NCBI GenBank assembly: GCA_900542015.1 | Contig: UQLY01000015.1 | Span: 1-64,000 of the forward strand | DNA length: 64,000 bases | DNA from: an uncultured Lachnospiraceae bacterium | Lineage (GTDB): Bacteria > Bacillota > Clostridia > Lachnospirales > Lachnospiraceae | Direction: 5' to 3' | The notes under the pieces: model-generated | Databases searched by the model: none | What the model was told of the DNA's origin: nothing | Seen by the model: only the letters and a program-made list of their open reading frames with translations | Part shown: one piece after another, positions 16,798-25,983 of the stretch | How positions within the stretch are numbered: the first letter of the stretch is position 1 | How the letters are laid out: each line of letters opens with the position of its first letter | Program-made: the position numbers and the translations under genes

Positions 16798-18884
16798 ACT
16801 GTTTCCTCCTCAGATTTTACTTTTTTATTTCCTAAAAAATGATAGCTTGTAACACAGATAACCTTGTCAAATACCATATACAACGCCGGAAGCACCAGCA
16901 ATACCGTTACCATGCTGATCAAAGCGCCCCTTGCCATCAGATTGCAGAGGGAGCTGATCATATCGATATCGGAATAAATCCCGACGCCGAAGGTTGCCGC
17001 AAAGAAGCTGAGCGCGCTGACAATGATCGATTGCACGCTTGCCTGATGCGCCGTATATACCGCATCTTTTTTCGTTGCTCCCGCCGCGCGCTCCCTCTGA
17101 TAACGGGTCGTCATCAGGATCGCATAATCGACTGTGGAGCCCAATTGAATCGTGCCGATGACAATGGACGCGATAAACGGAATAACCGTTCCCGTATAGT
17201 AAGGAATGCCCATGTTGACAAAAATCGCAAATTCAATGGTCGCCACCAACAGTACCGGCAGGGAAATCGATTTAAACACAATCATAATAATGACAAAAAT
17301 CACACCGATGGAAACCGCGCTGACTACGTTGAAATCCTTATCGGTAATTGTAATCAGATCTTTGGTACAGGGCGCCTCCCCGATCAACATGCCGTCGGAA
17401 TCATATTTTTTGACAATGGCATTCAATTCGTCGCATTGCTCGTTTACCTCGTCCGAGGCGACCTTATACTCGGAAGTAACCAGGATCATCTGCCAGTTTT
17501 CGTTTTGGATATCCTCCAAAAATTCTTCCGGTATCATCTCTTCGGGAAACGCCGGTCCCAATACGGAAGATTTTCCCAGGACTTCCTTTACTCCGTCCAC
17601 AGCCTGTATTTCATCGGTCATTGCCTTTAACTCCTTGGCGCTCAAATCGCTGTCCGCCAGAATAATATGAGTCGTATTCATATTAAAATCATCGTTTAAT
17701 TTGTTGTTTGCAATAACGCTGGGCAAATCCTCCGGTAAGGTGGAATCCAGATTGTAATAAACCTCCGTACCGTTGTATCCGATCACGGCAGGTATCCACA
17801 ACAGAACGAACACGATCAGGATCAGCACATAATGCTTAACAACAAACTTGGAAATCCTCAGTTGGGGGATAACCGGTCTGTGCTTTGTCTTTTCTATCGC
17901 CTTGTCAAAAATCATGATCATCGCAGGCAAAATGGTAATGCAGCCGATAACGCCGAACACAACGCCCTTTGCCATAACAATGCCCAGATCCATTCCCAGG
18001 GTAAAGCTCATAAAGCACAGGGCGATAAATCCGGCGACAGTGGTAACAGAGCTGCCAACTACCGATGAAAAGGTCGTAGCAATCGCCTCCGCCATCGCTT
18101 TATTTTTATCGGAAAATTTTTCTATATTTTCCTGATAGCTGTGCCACAGGAAAATGGAATAATCCATGGTAACGCCCAATTGCAGCACCGCCGCCAATGC
18201 CTGCGTCACATAGGAAATTTCTCCGAGGAAAACATTGCTTCCCAGATTGTATACAATCGCCATTCCGATGCTCAGCAAAAAGAACAGCGGAATAATATAA
18301 GAATCCATTGTCAGGGACAGTACAACCGCCGAAAGGATAACGGCGATCAGCACGTAAATCGGCGTTTCCCTGTTGGAAAGATTCTTGGTATCCGTCACTA
18401 CCGCCGACATACCGCTGATAAAACAGCTCTCTCCGGTAATGTCCCGAAGCTCTTCAATGGCATCCATTGTTTCGTCCGCCGACATGGTCGTATCAAACAG
18501 TACCGCCATCATTGTCGCATCCTCATGGTTGAAAACATCCGAAAATTCTTCGGGAAGCATTTCGACCGGAACGGATAAATCCATGACGGAGTCGTACCAG
18601 ATCACGGATTTGACATGTTCCACGCCTTCCATTTTTTCTTTAAGCGCCGCGACATCCTTATAGGGCATACCGTCCACAACTACCATGGAAAACGCTCCCG
18701 TTCCAAATTCTTCTTCCAGGATATCCTGCCCCTCCATGGTCTCGATATCTCCGGGAAGATAGGATAAGATGTCGTAATTGACCCGGGTATTGATATACCC
18801 GATTGCAGAAGGGATCAAAAGCAACAGGGATACGATAAAGATCGCTACCCGGTACTTTACAACCCATTCTCCAAATTTTTTCAT
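16794..18884 (-). CDS. MMPL/RND-family exporter
   Basis: A transporter of about 696 residues with two repeats. Each has one helix, an extracytoplasmic domain, and five further helices. Family landmarks are LQLGVTMDYSIFLWHSYQE (about 237-255) and the second-half counterpart GTIQLGSTVDYAILMTTRYQ, each carrying the Asp of the proton relay. MMPL proteins export lipids or small hydrophobic molecules using proton motive force. The start at 18884 follows GAGG; a GTG nine bases further up is possible. It heads an operon with the YhgE-like and six-helix proteins, with a TetR gene just upstream. Confidence 0.9.
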   Translation of the reverse strand: MKKFGEWVVKYRVAIFIVSLLLLIPSAIGYINTRVNYDILSYLPGDIETMEGQDILEEEFGTGAFSMVVVDGMPYKDVAALKEKMEGVEHVKSVIWYDSVMDLSVPVEMLPEEFSDVFNHEDATMMAVLFDTTMSADETMDAIEELRDITGESCFISGMSAVVTDTKNLSNRETPIYVLIAVILSAVVLSLTMDSYIIPLFFLLSIGMAIVYNLGSNVFLGEISYVTQALAAVLQLGVTMDYSIFLWHSYQENIEKFSDKNKAMAEAIATTFSSVVGSSVTTVAGFIALCFMSFTLGMDLGIVMAKGVVFGVIGCITILPAMIMIFDKAIEKTKHRPVIPQLRISKFVVKHYVLILIVFVLLWIPAVIGYNGTEVYYNLDSTLPEDLPSVIANNKLNDDFNMNTTHIILADSDLSAKELKAMTDEIQAVDGVKEVLGKSSVLGPAFPEEMIPEEFLEDIQNENWQMILVTSEYKVASDEVNEQCDELNAIVKKYDSDGMLIGEAPCTKDLITITDKDFNVVSAVSIGVIFVIIMIVFKSISLPVLLVATIEFAIFVNMGIPYYTGTVIPFIASIVIGTIQLGSTVDYAILMTTRYQRERAAGATKKDAVYTAHQASVQSIIVSALSFFAATFGVGIYSDIDMISSLCNLMARGALISMVTVLLVLPALYMVFDKVICVTSYHFLGNKKVKSEEETV

Positions 18885-18949
18885 TTTCCTCACTCTTTTC
18901 TTTTTTACAGCCGATCTTTGCTGTTTGGTTTTTTACTGTCTTGAAGTAT

Positions 18950-18997
18950 AAAAAAAGAGACTGGATATTTGAATATCCAATCTCTTTTTCGTGTCAA
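18950..18997 (-). terminator. Hairpin that may be terminator, promoter and TetR operator at once
   Basis: The arms AGAGACTGGATATT (18956-18969) and AATATCCAATCTCT (18972-18985) form a strong hairpin with T tracts on both sides, ending the TetR gene transcript. On the minus strand TTGACA (18992-18997) and TATTCA (18970-18975), 16 bases apart, could start the MMPL operon inside the same palindrome. The overlap suggests TetR binding here; that part is inference. Confidence 0.65.
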
Positions 18998-19078
18998 TCT
19001 AAAAACGACAAAATGAGGAATTTGTATTTCTGCAATAAACAAATTCCGCAAATCATCTTTGCCATGTGTCTGATCCGC

Positions 19079-19648
19079 TCAGATTTCTTCCAGTTCCCGC
19101 AAAATATCTTCCATGGATCTTGTCATAATATAATGATAGATTTCCGCTACCTCTCCCGGAGATATGGTCATCCCCGACGCAATCCATTCCAATACCACAA
19201 AACTCATGGACTGGGCATAATAATCCGAAACCCTCTCCGGCGTCAGCCATGCGCTTTTAAATTTCTTTGTCCCAACCTTTTCGGAAATAAAGCCAAACAG
19301 CCATTTGCGAATGGTAGTTCTTACAATAGAAGGAAACGAGTTCTGTCCTTCCATGGCGGACAGGCGGCAATAAAAGTCCTTTTCCTTTAAAATATTGGTA
19401 AAAATCAGAACCATCGCCTCATGAAGCATTTCGTTCTCCAGCAAAGGCTTCACCGGCATCAGAATCTCCTCGTGGATAATCCGCTCAATAACCTCGTATT
19501 TGTCCTGAAAATGGTTATAAAAGGTGGGGCGTATCACTCCTGCTTCATCCGTTATATCTTTTATTGTGATCTTTTCTACGGGCATTGTCAAAACAAGCTT
19601 TTTGAAGCTGTCCATCAAAAGCCTGCTAACATCCGTTTTTCCATTCAT
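19079..19648 (-). CDS. TetR/AcrR family regulator
   Basis: A 189-residue regulator with a TetR helix-turn-helix at the N-terminus (ITIKDITDEAGVIRPTFYNHF, residues 27-47) and an all-helical ligand-binding domain of the TetR C-terminal type common in clostridia. GGAGTG precedes the ATG at 19648. It lies just before the MMPL operon in the same direction and ends at a hairpin that overlaps a candidate promoter. It is therefore the likely repressor of that exporter. Confidence 0.88.
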   Translation of the reverse strand: MNGKTDVSRLLMDSFKKLVLTMPVEKITIKDITDEAGVIRPTFYNHFQDKYEVIERIIHEEILMPVKPLLENEMLHEAMVLIFTNILKEKDFYCRLSAMEGQNSFPSIVRTTIRKWLFGFISEKVGTKKFKSAWLTPERVSDYYAQSMSFVVLEWIASGMTISPGEVAEIYHYIMTRSMEDILRELEEI

Positions 19649-19673
19649 CTAATCACTCCGCACCGGCAGACGC

Positions 19674-20051
19674 TTATGCTTCGTACTCGTCTACCTGTTT
19701 CATAAAATTTAAAATACCCTGAAAGGTTTCCTCCTGAATAAAATGCTCCATTTTGCAGGCATCCTTTTCAGCCGTTTCCTCGGAAATATCCGCAGTCATC
19801 ATCAAAAATCTGATAAGCGCTTCTTTCTTATGAAAAAGCTCCTCCGCTCTCTTTAATCCTGTCTTTGTCAGCGAAATTTCGCCGTTCTTTGCGACCTTTA
19901 TGTACTGCGCTTCCTTCAATAATCCCATCGCCCTGCTGACGCTTGGTCTGGAAAATCCCAGCGTCTTTGCCACATCGACGGAATGTACGGTTTTTCCTTC
20001 CTGCTGTAATATATAAATGGTCTCTAAGTAATTTTCTCCCGATTCCTGCAT
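19674..20051 (-). CDS. DtxR/MntR family metal-responsive regulator
   Basis: A 125-residue protein with a winged-helix (SVDVAKTLGFSRPSVSRAMG, about 25-44) followed by the metal-binding dimerisation helices. Candidate ligands are Glu, Cys and His in EKDACKMEHFIQEE (about 94-107), matching the MntR/DtxR pattern. There is no SH3 extension, so it is MntR-like in size. AGAGG precedes the ATG. It begins 26 bases before... the HIT gene end and runs into the TetR gene, so co-transcription is likely. Target genes are not evident nearby. Confidence 0.85.
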   Translation of the reverse strand: MQESGENYLETIYILQQEGKTVHSVDVAKTLGFSRPSVSRAMGLLKEAQYIKVAKNGEISLTKTGLKRAEELFHKKEALIRFLMMTADISEETAEKDACKMEHFIQEETFQGILNFMKQVDEYEA

Positions 20052-20076
20052 TAGTACCTCTCCATCCGTTTCTATA

Positions 20077-20487
20077 TTAGCCTAAAATCGTATTTTTGAT
20101 CTCTTCCAGTTCCTCCTGAGACGCCTCGCCGGGCTTCCACAAAATATGCTGTCCGTCGTCTTTATAGCGGGGAATTAAATGTAAATGAAAGTGACGTACC
20201 GTCTGTCCCGCCGTCTCTCCGTTATTCTGCACCAGATTCAATCCGTCCGCTTTCAGATTGTCCGTCATCTGTTTTCCCAGCTTTTTCGCCAGTACCATGA
20301 CCTTTGCCGCCGTTTCATCCGGCAATTCGTACAGGTTCGCCGCGTGTTCCTTGGGCAAAATCAGCGCGTGCCCCTTTGTAGCGGGTCCCAGATCCAAAAT
20401 TACCTTAAAGTCTTCGTCTTCATAAATAGACTTGGAAGGGATCTCTCCGTTAGCTATCTTGCAAAAAATACAAGCATCATCTTTCAT
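20077..20487 (-). CDS. HIT family nucleotide hydrolase
   Basis: A 136-residue Hint-type histidine triad protein with the catalytic triad HFHLHLIPR (about 99-107). CIFCKIANGEIPSK at the N-terminus includes the zinc-binding cysteines common in bacterial Hint proteins. These enzymes hydrolyse nucleoside phosphoramidates and adenylates. It follows the flavodoxin-SCP2 gene after 4 bases, so it is probably co-translated. GGAGG lies nine bases before the ATG. Confidence 0.93.
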   Translation of the reverse strand: MKDDACIFCKIANGEIPSKSIYEDEDFKVILDLGPATKGHALILPKEHAANLYELPDETAAKVMVLAKKLGKQMTDNLKADGLNLVQNNGETAGQTVRHFHLHLIPRYKDDGQHILWKPGEASQEELEEIKNTILG

Positions 20488-20491
20488 TCCT

Positions 20492-21490
20492 TCATACCTC
20501 CATAAAAATAAATAATTGATCCAGCATACGCAATGATTTAAAGTCTCCTTTGACCTTCATGCCTCCCGCGCTCATAAAGGCGCGCTGGAAGGTCATCCTG
20601 CCGTGGATAATTTCCGTCAGCGTATCCATATCCGTACTGATGAGCACATCGCCTTCTCCCTCGTCCTGAAAGCCGCATTCCAGCTCCGTATGGTCTACTT
20701 TAATCAACAGAGACTGCTTCTTGTCTTCTATGACAATCTTATAGGATACTTTAGCGCCCGACATCGGTTTAAAATGGCTTTTAAATGCTTCGACCAGTTT
20801 TTCATCCTCGTTTTCATCTTTTCCGAGCATTTCTTTAAAATAGCTTGCCAGCTCCTTAATATCCTCTTTCTGCGTCTGCACATAGGATTCGTCCGCCGCA
20901 TACTGAGACAACTGCTCGGATTCCTGCGGCGTCAGATTGATATTTTTGTTGATCGCCACCGTTTTATTGACAGCCTGGTTGCTTGCCGGAAAACAAGCCA
21001 CCTTCTGATTGATGGTCCGATACATATTTTCGGCTTTCTTCTCGATGATACCGATATAGTCCTTATTGTTTTCCAGAATGGAAGTGTCCGGAATGTAGCC
21101 GCAAATGCCGCTGCAGGGCTTTCCTCCCAGAATTTCCCATGCCACGGACAAATTCAATTTACCGTCCCGCTCTCCGTAAGTCGTACTCATAACGATGGGA
21201 CACATATAAATATTGCTGATTTTTTCCTTATCCCCATACAGCCAGCATGCGTCCAGAAACGTCTGTAAATAGCCGCCGATACCGTACCACTCCACCGTCG
21301 TAGCCAGAATAATGCCGTCCGCATCCTTTAAGGTCTGCGGAAGCGTCGTAATATTACTTTTCATTTCCGCCAGCATAAAACGCTCGACCTTCACATTCAG
21401 CTCTTCCAACACTTCCTGCATTTTGTTGATTACAAACAGCGACGGATCATCCATTAACCCCCTGCCGCCGTAATAAATATGAATTTTCAT
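20492..21490 (-). CDS. Flavodoxin-like NAD(P)H reductase fused to an SCP2 domain
   Basis: A 332-residue fusion. Residues 1 to about 170 are a flavodoxin/FMN-reductase fold with the flavin-binding loop ATTVEWYGIGGYLQTFLD. Residues about 215-330 match the SCP2 lipid-binding domain, recognised from the ending ISTDMDTLTEIIHGRMTFQRAFMSA-type pattern (about 285-310) and GDFKSLRMLDQ. The link suggests redox chemistry on a hydrophobic substrate, but the substrate is unknown. Its ATG overlaps the stop of the rhomboid gene by 4 bases. Confidence 0.78.
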   Translation of the reverse strand: MKIHIYYGGRGLMDDPSLFVINKMQEVLEELNVKVERFMLAEMKSNITTLPQTLKDADGIILATTVEWYGIGGYLQTFLDACWLYGDKEKISNIYMCPIVMSTTYGERDGKLNLSVAWEILGGKPCSGICGYIPDTSILENNKDYIGIIEKKAENMYRTINQKVACFPASNQAVNKTVAINKNINLTPQESEQLSQYAADESYVQTQKEDIKELASYFKEMLGKDENEDEKLVEAFKSHFKPMSGAKVSYKIVIEDKKQSLLIKVDHTELECGFQDEGEGDVLISTDMDTLTEIIHGRMTFQRAFMSAGGMKVKGDFKSLRMLDQLFIFMEV

Positions 21491-22542
21491 CGGCTACCTT
21501 CCCTTTCCTTAGGCTTCTTTTTCTTCCGATATAGTAAAGCCGCAAGCAGAAATCCTGCTATCAGACCTCCGAAGTGCGCGGCGTTGTCCACATTTTCACT
21601 CATCAGACCGCCGTATAAAGTATAGCAGACAAAAAACAACGCTCTGACAAAAGACATTTCCGCCAGTTTTCCTTTGTTGCGGATCAGAATCCAAAGCAAC
21701 CCGCCCAGCATTCCGAAAATCGCTCCGCTGGCTCCAATAGAACCTAAAACGGGATTCCCCGCGGCAAGCTCCACGGACTGCATCCAGAGAGACGCAAACG
21801 CAGCGACTGTTCCTGACAAAAAATACAATATAAAGTATTTTATATGACCCAGCTCTTTTTCCACTATATTTCCCAGATAAAAGAGCGTAATCATATTTCC
21901 GACCAGATGAGTCATATCTCCATGAAGAAACATACTCGTAAAAATCCGGTACCACTGACCGCCCAGAACTTCCACGAGACTAAGCCTGCCATAATTATAC
22001 AACACTTCGCCCGATAATGTACAGAAAGTAAATACCAGTACATTGAGAAGAAATATTCCGTGATTTACTAACGGCTGCTGCCTGACGCTCTTAATCCTGC
22101 GCCCGTTTGCCTGATAGATTTCCGCCTCCTGCTGCTCGATGAATTCAAAATCCGCCTGAATCCACTGATTCAGCAAGTCCTTCATCCCGTAAAAGTCTTC
22201 GGCTTTTCCTTCCGGAATCAAAAGCTCCCGCCGTCCGCTGTCAATAATCCAGAAAAACCACTCTCTTTCTCCCAGGGACATTGCTCTTGATATATCCCCG
22301 GCAATGACCAGCACCAGGTAATGCAGCTCCGTATAGCCCTGATCCATAAAACGCCATTGCGCCTTCTGCGTAACGCTGTGCAGCGTATCTTCCGTAAGAT
22401 AGGGATTTTTATCCATATCGACGACTTCTATCATGCTGACGAACCCGTTTTCTTTTTTAAAGAAAATCGAAAATTCCGGCAGATTGGTCATCATTTTCAG
22501 ATACCCGTTCTGTCCAAGATAATAAGAAATTCTTTTTTCCAT
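21487..22542 (-). CDS. Rhomboid family intramembrane serine protease
   Basis: A 351-residue protein with a soluble N-terminal domain of about 165 residues, then six or seven membrane helices. The rhomboid catalytic pair is visible: Ser in GSIGASGAIFG (about 273) and His in NAAHFGGLIAG (about 324). The HGDMTHLVGN loop is also family-typical. Rhomboids cleave membrane protein substrates within the bilayer. The N-terminal domain carries no motif that I recognise. It lies directly downstream of the Tad locus, whose FHA gene ends 54 bases earlier. Confidence 0.93.
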   Translation of the reverse strand: MEKRISYYLGQNGYLKMMTNLPEFSIFFKKENGFVSMIEVVDMDKNPYLTEDTLHSVTQKAQWRFMDQGYTELHYLVLVIAGDISRAMSLGEREWFFWIIDSGRRELLIPEGKAEDFYGMKDLLNQWIQADFEFIEQQEAEIYQANGRRIKSVRQQPLVNHGIFLLNVLVFTFCTLSGEVLYNYGRLSLVEVLGGQWYRIFTSMFLHGDMTHLVGNMITLFYLGNIVEKELGHIKYFILYFLSGTVAAFASLWMQSVELAAGNPVLGSIGASGAIFGMLGGLLWILIRNKGKLAEMSFVRALFFVCYTLYGGLMSENVDNAAHFGGLIAGFLLAALLYRKKKKPKEREGSR

Positions 22543-22595
22543 ACCTTTTCTCTTTTCTTATACTATTCAAAGGGTATCATTTTCACAAAATCATG

Positions 22596-23984
22596 TCAAT
22601 GATAGGTAAAGGTAACTCGTCCGAAAGCAATCTCGTCATCCGCCTCTAACATCACCAATTCGTTAGGCTCCAACTTGATTCCGTTTTTTGTCGTTCCGTT
22701 CGTACTATTTAAATCCGTCAGATATACCACATCATCCCGCAGCGTAAAACGGGCGTGCAGCCTGCTGACCGAGGAATCCTCCAATACATAATCCGCCTGC
22801 TCCCTGCTTTTGCCGATGATAAAGGGAAAGGAAGATAAATCGATCTGTTTTTTTCTTCCCCGGACGCGTCCGACCAAGATCCTCTGTTCCCGATAACAAT
22901 TTTCCTGCAAAAGTACTGTTTCGCAGCCGCTCTCTTCTCTTTTTAGGGAAGCGTCAGAACCGTCCGTTTCCGATTCATATAAGCCGGTTTCATAAAAAGT
23001 CTCGTCCTCTTCCTGTTTCTTTGGTTTCTCCTGCCTTTCCGGTTGCTCCTGCTCCTTTCGCATTTCTCTTTTTTTCTTTTTATGCAGATATCCTCCAATG
23101 CCGAAAAGCGCCATTCCCGCGGCGGCAATCGCAAATACGCCCGCTCCCACAGCCGCCTCTTTTACCGTAAACAAATCCTGTAAAGATAAGCCGTATTTCC
23201 ATACACTGTATAGGATCATGCCGATTCCTCCCAGGGCAAGCACCCCAAAAAAGGCAATTGCCATAACCGAATCACCTTTTTTGATTTCTTTCGTTTTTTC
23301 CGATTCATAAGGTATTTCCTCTTCCTCGTCCAGATAAAACCCGACGTCCTCCGATTCTTCCTCTTCCCCGGCAATTTCCCATTCCTGTTTTTCCCGCTGT
23401 TCGTCCCGCTTCTCTTCGCAATCCCTGTTTTCTAAACTTCTTTTCAGGGCTTCTCTTAAATCTCCCTGCTCTTCTTTGACATATCTGTAAAACCCGTATG
23501 CGTATATAACCGCCTGTTCGTCCTCATTGCAGACCCGCTCCAATATGTAATCCGCAAACTCATAGACGGCGCTTTCAAAATTTTCCTCCACAAAAGGATA
23601 ATATAACAGGAAAATTGTGTCATCGGCGCCGTTAATATAAATATAATCCGGGTCGATAATCAGACATTCCATGTCCAGCAAATATTCCTCCATGCTGTCG
23701 ATCGCCGTCTGCATCCCAGTAAAAAGTTTTTGTAAATCTTCTCTGTTCAGCTCCCTTTTCTCGTATAAAACCCGCATCGACTGTTTGGAGCTGATATCAT
23801 AATATAACTCCTTTTCTCCGTTAAAGGTATGCAGCGTTACCGGCAGCAATCCCTTCATCTGATTGTCACAAATCATTTTCAATCCGTAAAGCTCGTTCTG
23901 CCCTTCCGTCCCCGGCTCTTCCAGTCTTCGGTCCTTTATTACAAAATAACTTTTATGATTTTCTCTTTTATATTCCGCATTCAT
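22596..23984 (-). CDS. FHA-domain protein of the Tad locus (DUF6382-like N-terminus)
   Basis: A 462-residue protein. Residues 1 to about 170 resemble DUF6382. A charged linker follows, then two membrane helices (about 240-262 and 272-294), and a basic/acidic stretch. A C-terminal FHA domain (about 375-460) shows the phosphothreonine-binding signature SREQADYVLEDSSVSRLHAR followed by LNSTNGT. FHA domains bind phosphothreonine, so pilus assembly may be tied to a Ser/Thr kinase. The ATG at 23984 immediately follows the TadE gene stop; an upstream TTG in frame has no ribosome site. Confidence 0.8.
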   Translation of the reverse strand: MNAEYKRENHKSYFVIKDRRLEEPGTEGQNELYGLKMICDNQMKGLLPVTLHTFNGEKELYYDISSKQSMRVLYEKRELNREDLQKLFTGMQTAIDSMEEYLLDMECLIIDPDYIYINGADDTIFLLYYPFVEENFESAVYEFADYILERVCNEDEQAVIYAYGFYRYVKEEQGDLREALKRSLENRDCEEKRDEQREKQEWEIAGEEEESEDVGFYLDEEEEIPYESEKTKEIKKGDSVMAIAFFGVLALGGIGMILYSVWKYGLSLQDLFTVKEAAVGAGVFAIAAAGMALFGIGGYLHKKKKREMRKEQEQPERQEKPKKQEEDETFYETGLYESETDGSDASLKREESGCETVLLQENCYREQRILVGRVRGRKKQIDLSSFPFIIGKSREQADYVLEDSSVSRLHARFTLRDDVVYLTDLNSTNGTTKNGIKLEPNELVMLEADDEIAFGRVTFTYH

Positions 23985-23985
23985 T

Positions 23986-24405
23986 TTAGTCTTGTATAAC
24001 TCCTTCCAATTTTCTGCAATTTCTGATAAAGACAACGGGATTTACCGCTTTTTTTGCAGCCTCAGACTGAAACTCCCATTGTTGGTACTGCATTTTTAAC
24101 GCAACTTCTATGTCGTTGCCTTTTACGGCCATTGAGGTCTGCACCTGCGGCTCTCCCAAAAGATTGTCGGATAACATTTCTCCGATTCCTTTTTCCGCCC
24201 TGCCGTACCGGATATTCTGATCCTCCCAGACCGCCTGGCTTCCCCGCAGCGCCGCCATTGCCGCCGCCCTTTCCATGGAGCATTTATTATATACAAACAG
24301 AGAAAGTGAAATTACAGCCGCAATGACAAACACGAGAAAGGATATCACTACCGCCGCCTCCACGGTAAAACTGCCTCTGTTGTCTCTCATCATATCTTTT
24401 ATCAA
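23986..24405 (-). CDS. TadE-like minor pilin
   Basis: A 139-residue protein with the pseudopilin N-terminus RGSFTVEAAVVISFLVFVIA (about 10-29), a class III-like prepilin cleavage region followed by one membrane helix. A soluble domain follows. TadE and TadF proteins are processed by the Tad prepilin peptidase and help assemble Flp pili. Its stop is directly followed by the FHA gene ATG. It lies between the second prepilin peptidase and the FHA gene. Confidence 0.82.
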   Translation of the reverse strand: MIKDMMRDNRGSFTVEAAVVISFLVFVIAAVISLSLFVYNKCSMERAAAMAALRGSQAVWEDQNIRYGRAEKGIGEMLSDNLLGEPQVQTSMAVKGNDIEVALKMQYQQWEFQSEAAKKAVNPVVFIRNCRKLEGVIQD

Positions 24406-24421
24406 TCTTATCCGCTCTCCT

Positions 24422-24964
24422 TTATCCCTTTTCTATAAAAAAGGCAGCTATGTATCCGGCAAATAGAAAAGGCAGAAATGGAATTGCCGCCGTTTTCTGT
24501 TTCCTTTTCAGGCAATACTGCAGCAGCGCCGCCGGAAAAACCAGAAAAAACGCCGCACACAGGCTTATCAGCGCAGACCTTACGCCCGTGTAAACTCCGA
24601 CTGCCATCGTTACCAGAGCGTCTCCCATGCCAATCCCTTTTTTTGTAAGCCGGGATAAACAGCATAAAAAGATCCCCGGTAAGAAATCCGCCAAAAGATA
24701 AAACAGCATTGTCAAAAAATTGCTTTCTCCCGTATAGTCCGGATAGCGGTACAGCGCGGCATATGCTATTCCGGGCAGAAGCACAGCCGCGATATGCCAT
24801 ATCTTTATTTTTTTACTCCTGAAATCCTCCGCCGCCACCGCAGCCAGCCAGACGCCGAAACCCAGCTCTGCCAACCGGATGCCGAAGCCCGGCTCTGCCA
24901 ACCGGACGCCGAAGCCCGGCTCTGCCGACCATGCGCCCAAAGCGCTTATCCCAGATTTTATCAT
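24422..24964 (-). CDS. Prepilin peptidase A24 (second copy), with repeated N-terminus
   Basis: A 180-residue type IV prepilin peptidase of the TadV/CpaA size. The two catalytic aspartates are in AAEDFRSKK (about 44) and GMGDAL (about 105, the GxGD motif), within about five membrane helices. It would cleave leader peptides of the Flp and TadE-like pilins. The first 40 residues are unusual: three 9-residue units of the form AE(P/L)GFG(V/I)(R/W)L, encoded by three 27-bp tandem repeats. The ATG at 24964 with GGGAG upstream is chosen over one at 25000, which lacks a ribosome site. Confidence 0.82.
   Translation of the reverse strand: MIKSGISALGAWSAEPGFGVRLAEPGFGIRLAELGFGVWLAAVAAEDFRSKKIKIWHIAAVLLPGIAYAALYRYPDYTGESNFLTMLFYLLADFLPGIFLCCLSRLTKKGIGMGDALVTMAVGVYTGVRSALISLCAAFFLVFPAALLQYCLKRKQKTAAIPFLPFLFAGYIAAFFIEKG
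24851..24931 (-). repeat. Three 27-bp tandem repeats inside a prepilin peptidase gene
   Basis: Units at 24851-24877, 24878-24904 and 24905-24931 differ from each other at only a few bases. They are in frame, adding nine residues each to the N-terminus of the second prepilin peptidase. Such arrays change copy number by slippage, so length may vary among strains. Confidence 0.9.
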
Positions 24965-24987
24965 GATCCTTTTCTCCCTTATGGCTC

Positions 24988-25947
24988 TTAATATCCACAT
25001 TTTTTACAGGGACTTCTTGTCCCCACTTGTGAGATCGGTATCGCCTCCACCGTGCGGCGCAGACCGCTGCATAAAATATCGCTGTGATACCTGTTTCCAT
25101 AGTCCGTAATAAATACGATCGATCCGCTGTTTGTCTCCCCGCAAATTGAGCAGGCGCTGTAAATACTGCCGTCCGCATTTCTGATTCCCGGAATATCTTT
25201 TGCAAACACCTTTTCTATGGATAAATCCAAATAATGGCAATCCCGCTTTCTATGGTAAACGGCGCCTTCCGCAGTGATATAGACATATTCCTCTTTCTCT
25301 TCTGCAGCGGCGCCCGCCAAATTGTCATAGCCCGTAAACGCCCTCGCTACGGCTGTGCTTCCTGTCAAAAATCCCGCTTTCGGCGACAGAATAAAAAAGG
25401 GCGTTACATAATAGGTGCAGCGAAGTTCGATCCGATCGTCCTCCATTATCCGGCTTCCCAAAAAATGCAGGGAATTTGTTCCTTCCGTCGGGGAAGCATC
25501 AAGATATTCCTTTCCCAGCTCGGAAATTACCCGGTTTCTGACATAAACCTCCGAAAATAAGGTCTCCGCCGGAAAGGACGCTTCCCCGATTGTACTGCCG
25601 CATAAAGCGTCTCCGGCATAGCCGTATACCGCAAGCTCTTTGGCGCATTGCTGCAGGGCGCTGTCAAACTTCATCTGCAGCCTTAGTATCTCTCCGAAGG
25701 ATAAAACCGCCATGACCGCGAACAAAAAAATCGGTATGGCGAGGGCAGCCTCAATTGTCAGACTGCCCTCTGAGGTAATTGAGATGACAGAGGATATCCT
25801 TTTTGAAAAAAAGTTACTTTGCTTGTCTTTGATCTTGGGGATAGTCAAAAGATTTTTGTCAGTACTTTTGTCAGTGTGATTATATGAATGTGTCTGGAGA
25901 GATAATGCACTTTGAAATAAATTGTTGTGAATTTTCAAAAAGGACAT
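24988..25947 (-). CDS. TadE-like protein with C-terminal Cys-rich module
   Basis: A 319-residue protein. A 55-residue basic/polar leader precedes the pilin-like segment EGSLTIEAALAIPIFLFAVM (about 59-78). The rest is extracytoplasmic. The last 80 residues contain paired cysteines (CHYL, CSICG, LCSG, CKKCGY) that could bind a metal or form disulfides. A CPxCG-like tail recurs in clostridial Tad loci. AGGAGG precedes the ATG at 25947. It lies between the DUF5702 gene and the second prepilin peptidase. Confidence 0.72.
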   Translation of the reverse strand: MSFLKIHNNLFQSALSLQTHSYNHTDKSTDKNLLTIPKIKDKQSNFFSKRISSVISITSEGSLTIEAALAIPIFLFAVMAVLSFGEILRLQMKFDSALQQCAKELAVYGYAGDALCGSTIGEASFPAETLFSEVYVRNRVISELGKEYLDASPTEGTNSLHFLGSRIMEDDRIELRCTYYVTPFFILSPKAGFLTGSTAVARAFTGYDNLAGAAAEEKEEYVYITAEGAVYHRKRDCHYLDLSIEKVFAKDIPGIRNADGSIYSACSICGETNSGSIVFITDYGNRYHSDILCSGLRRTVEAIPISQVGTRSPCKKCGY

Positions 25948-25983
25948 CCTCTGTCACCTCCTCCTCTCAATTTTTCCTTTTTT

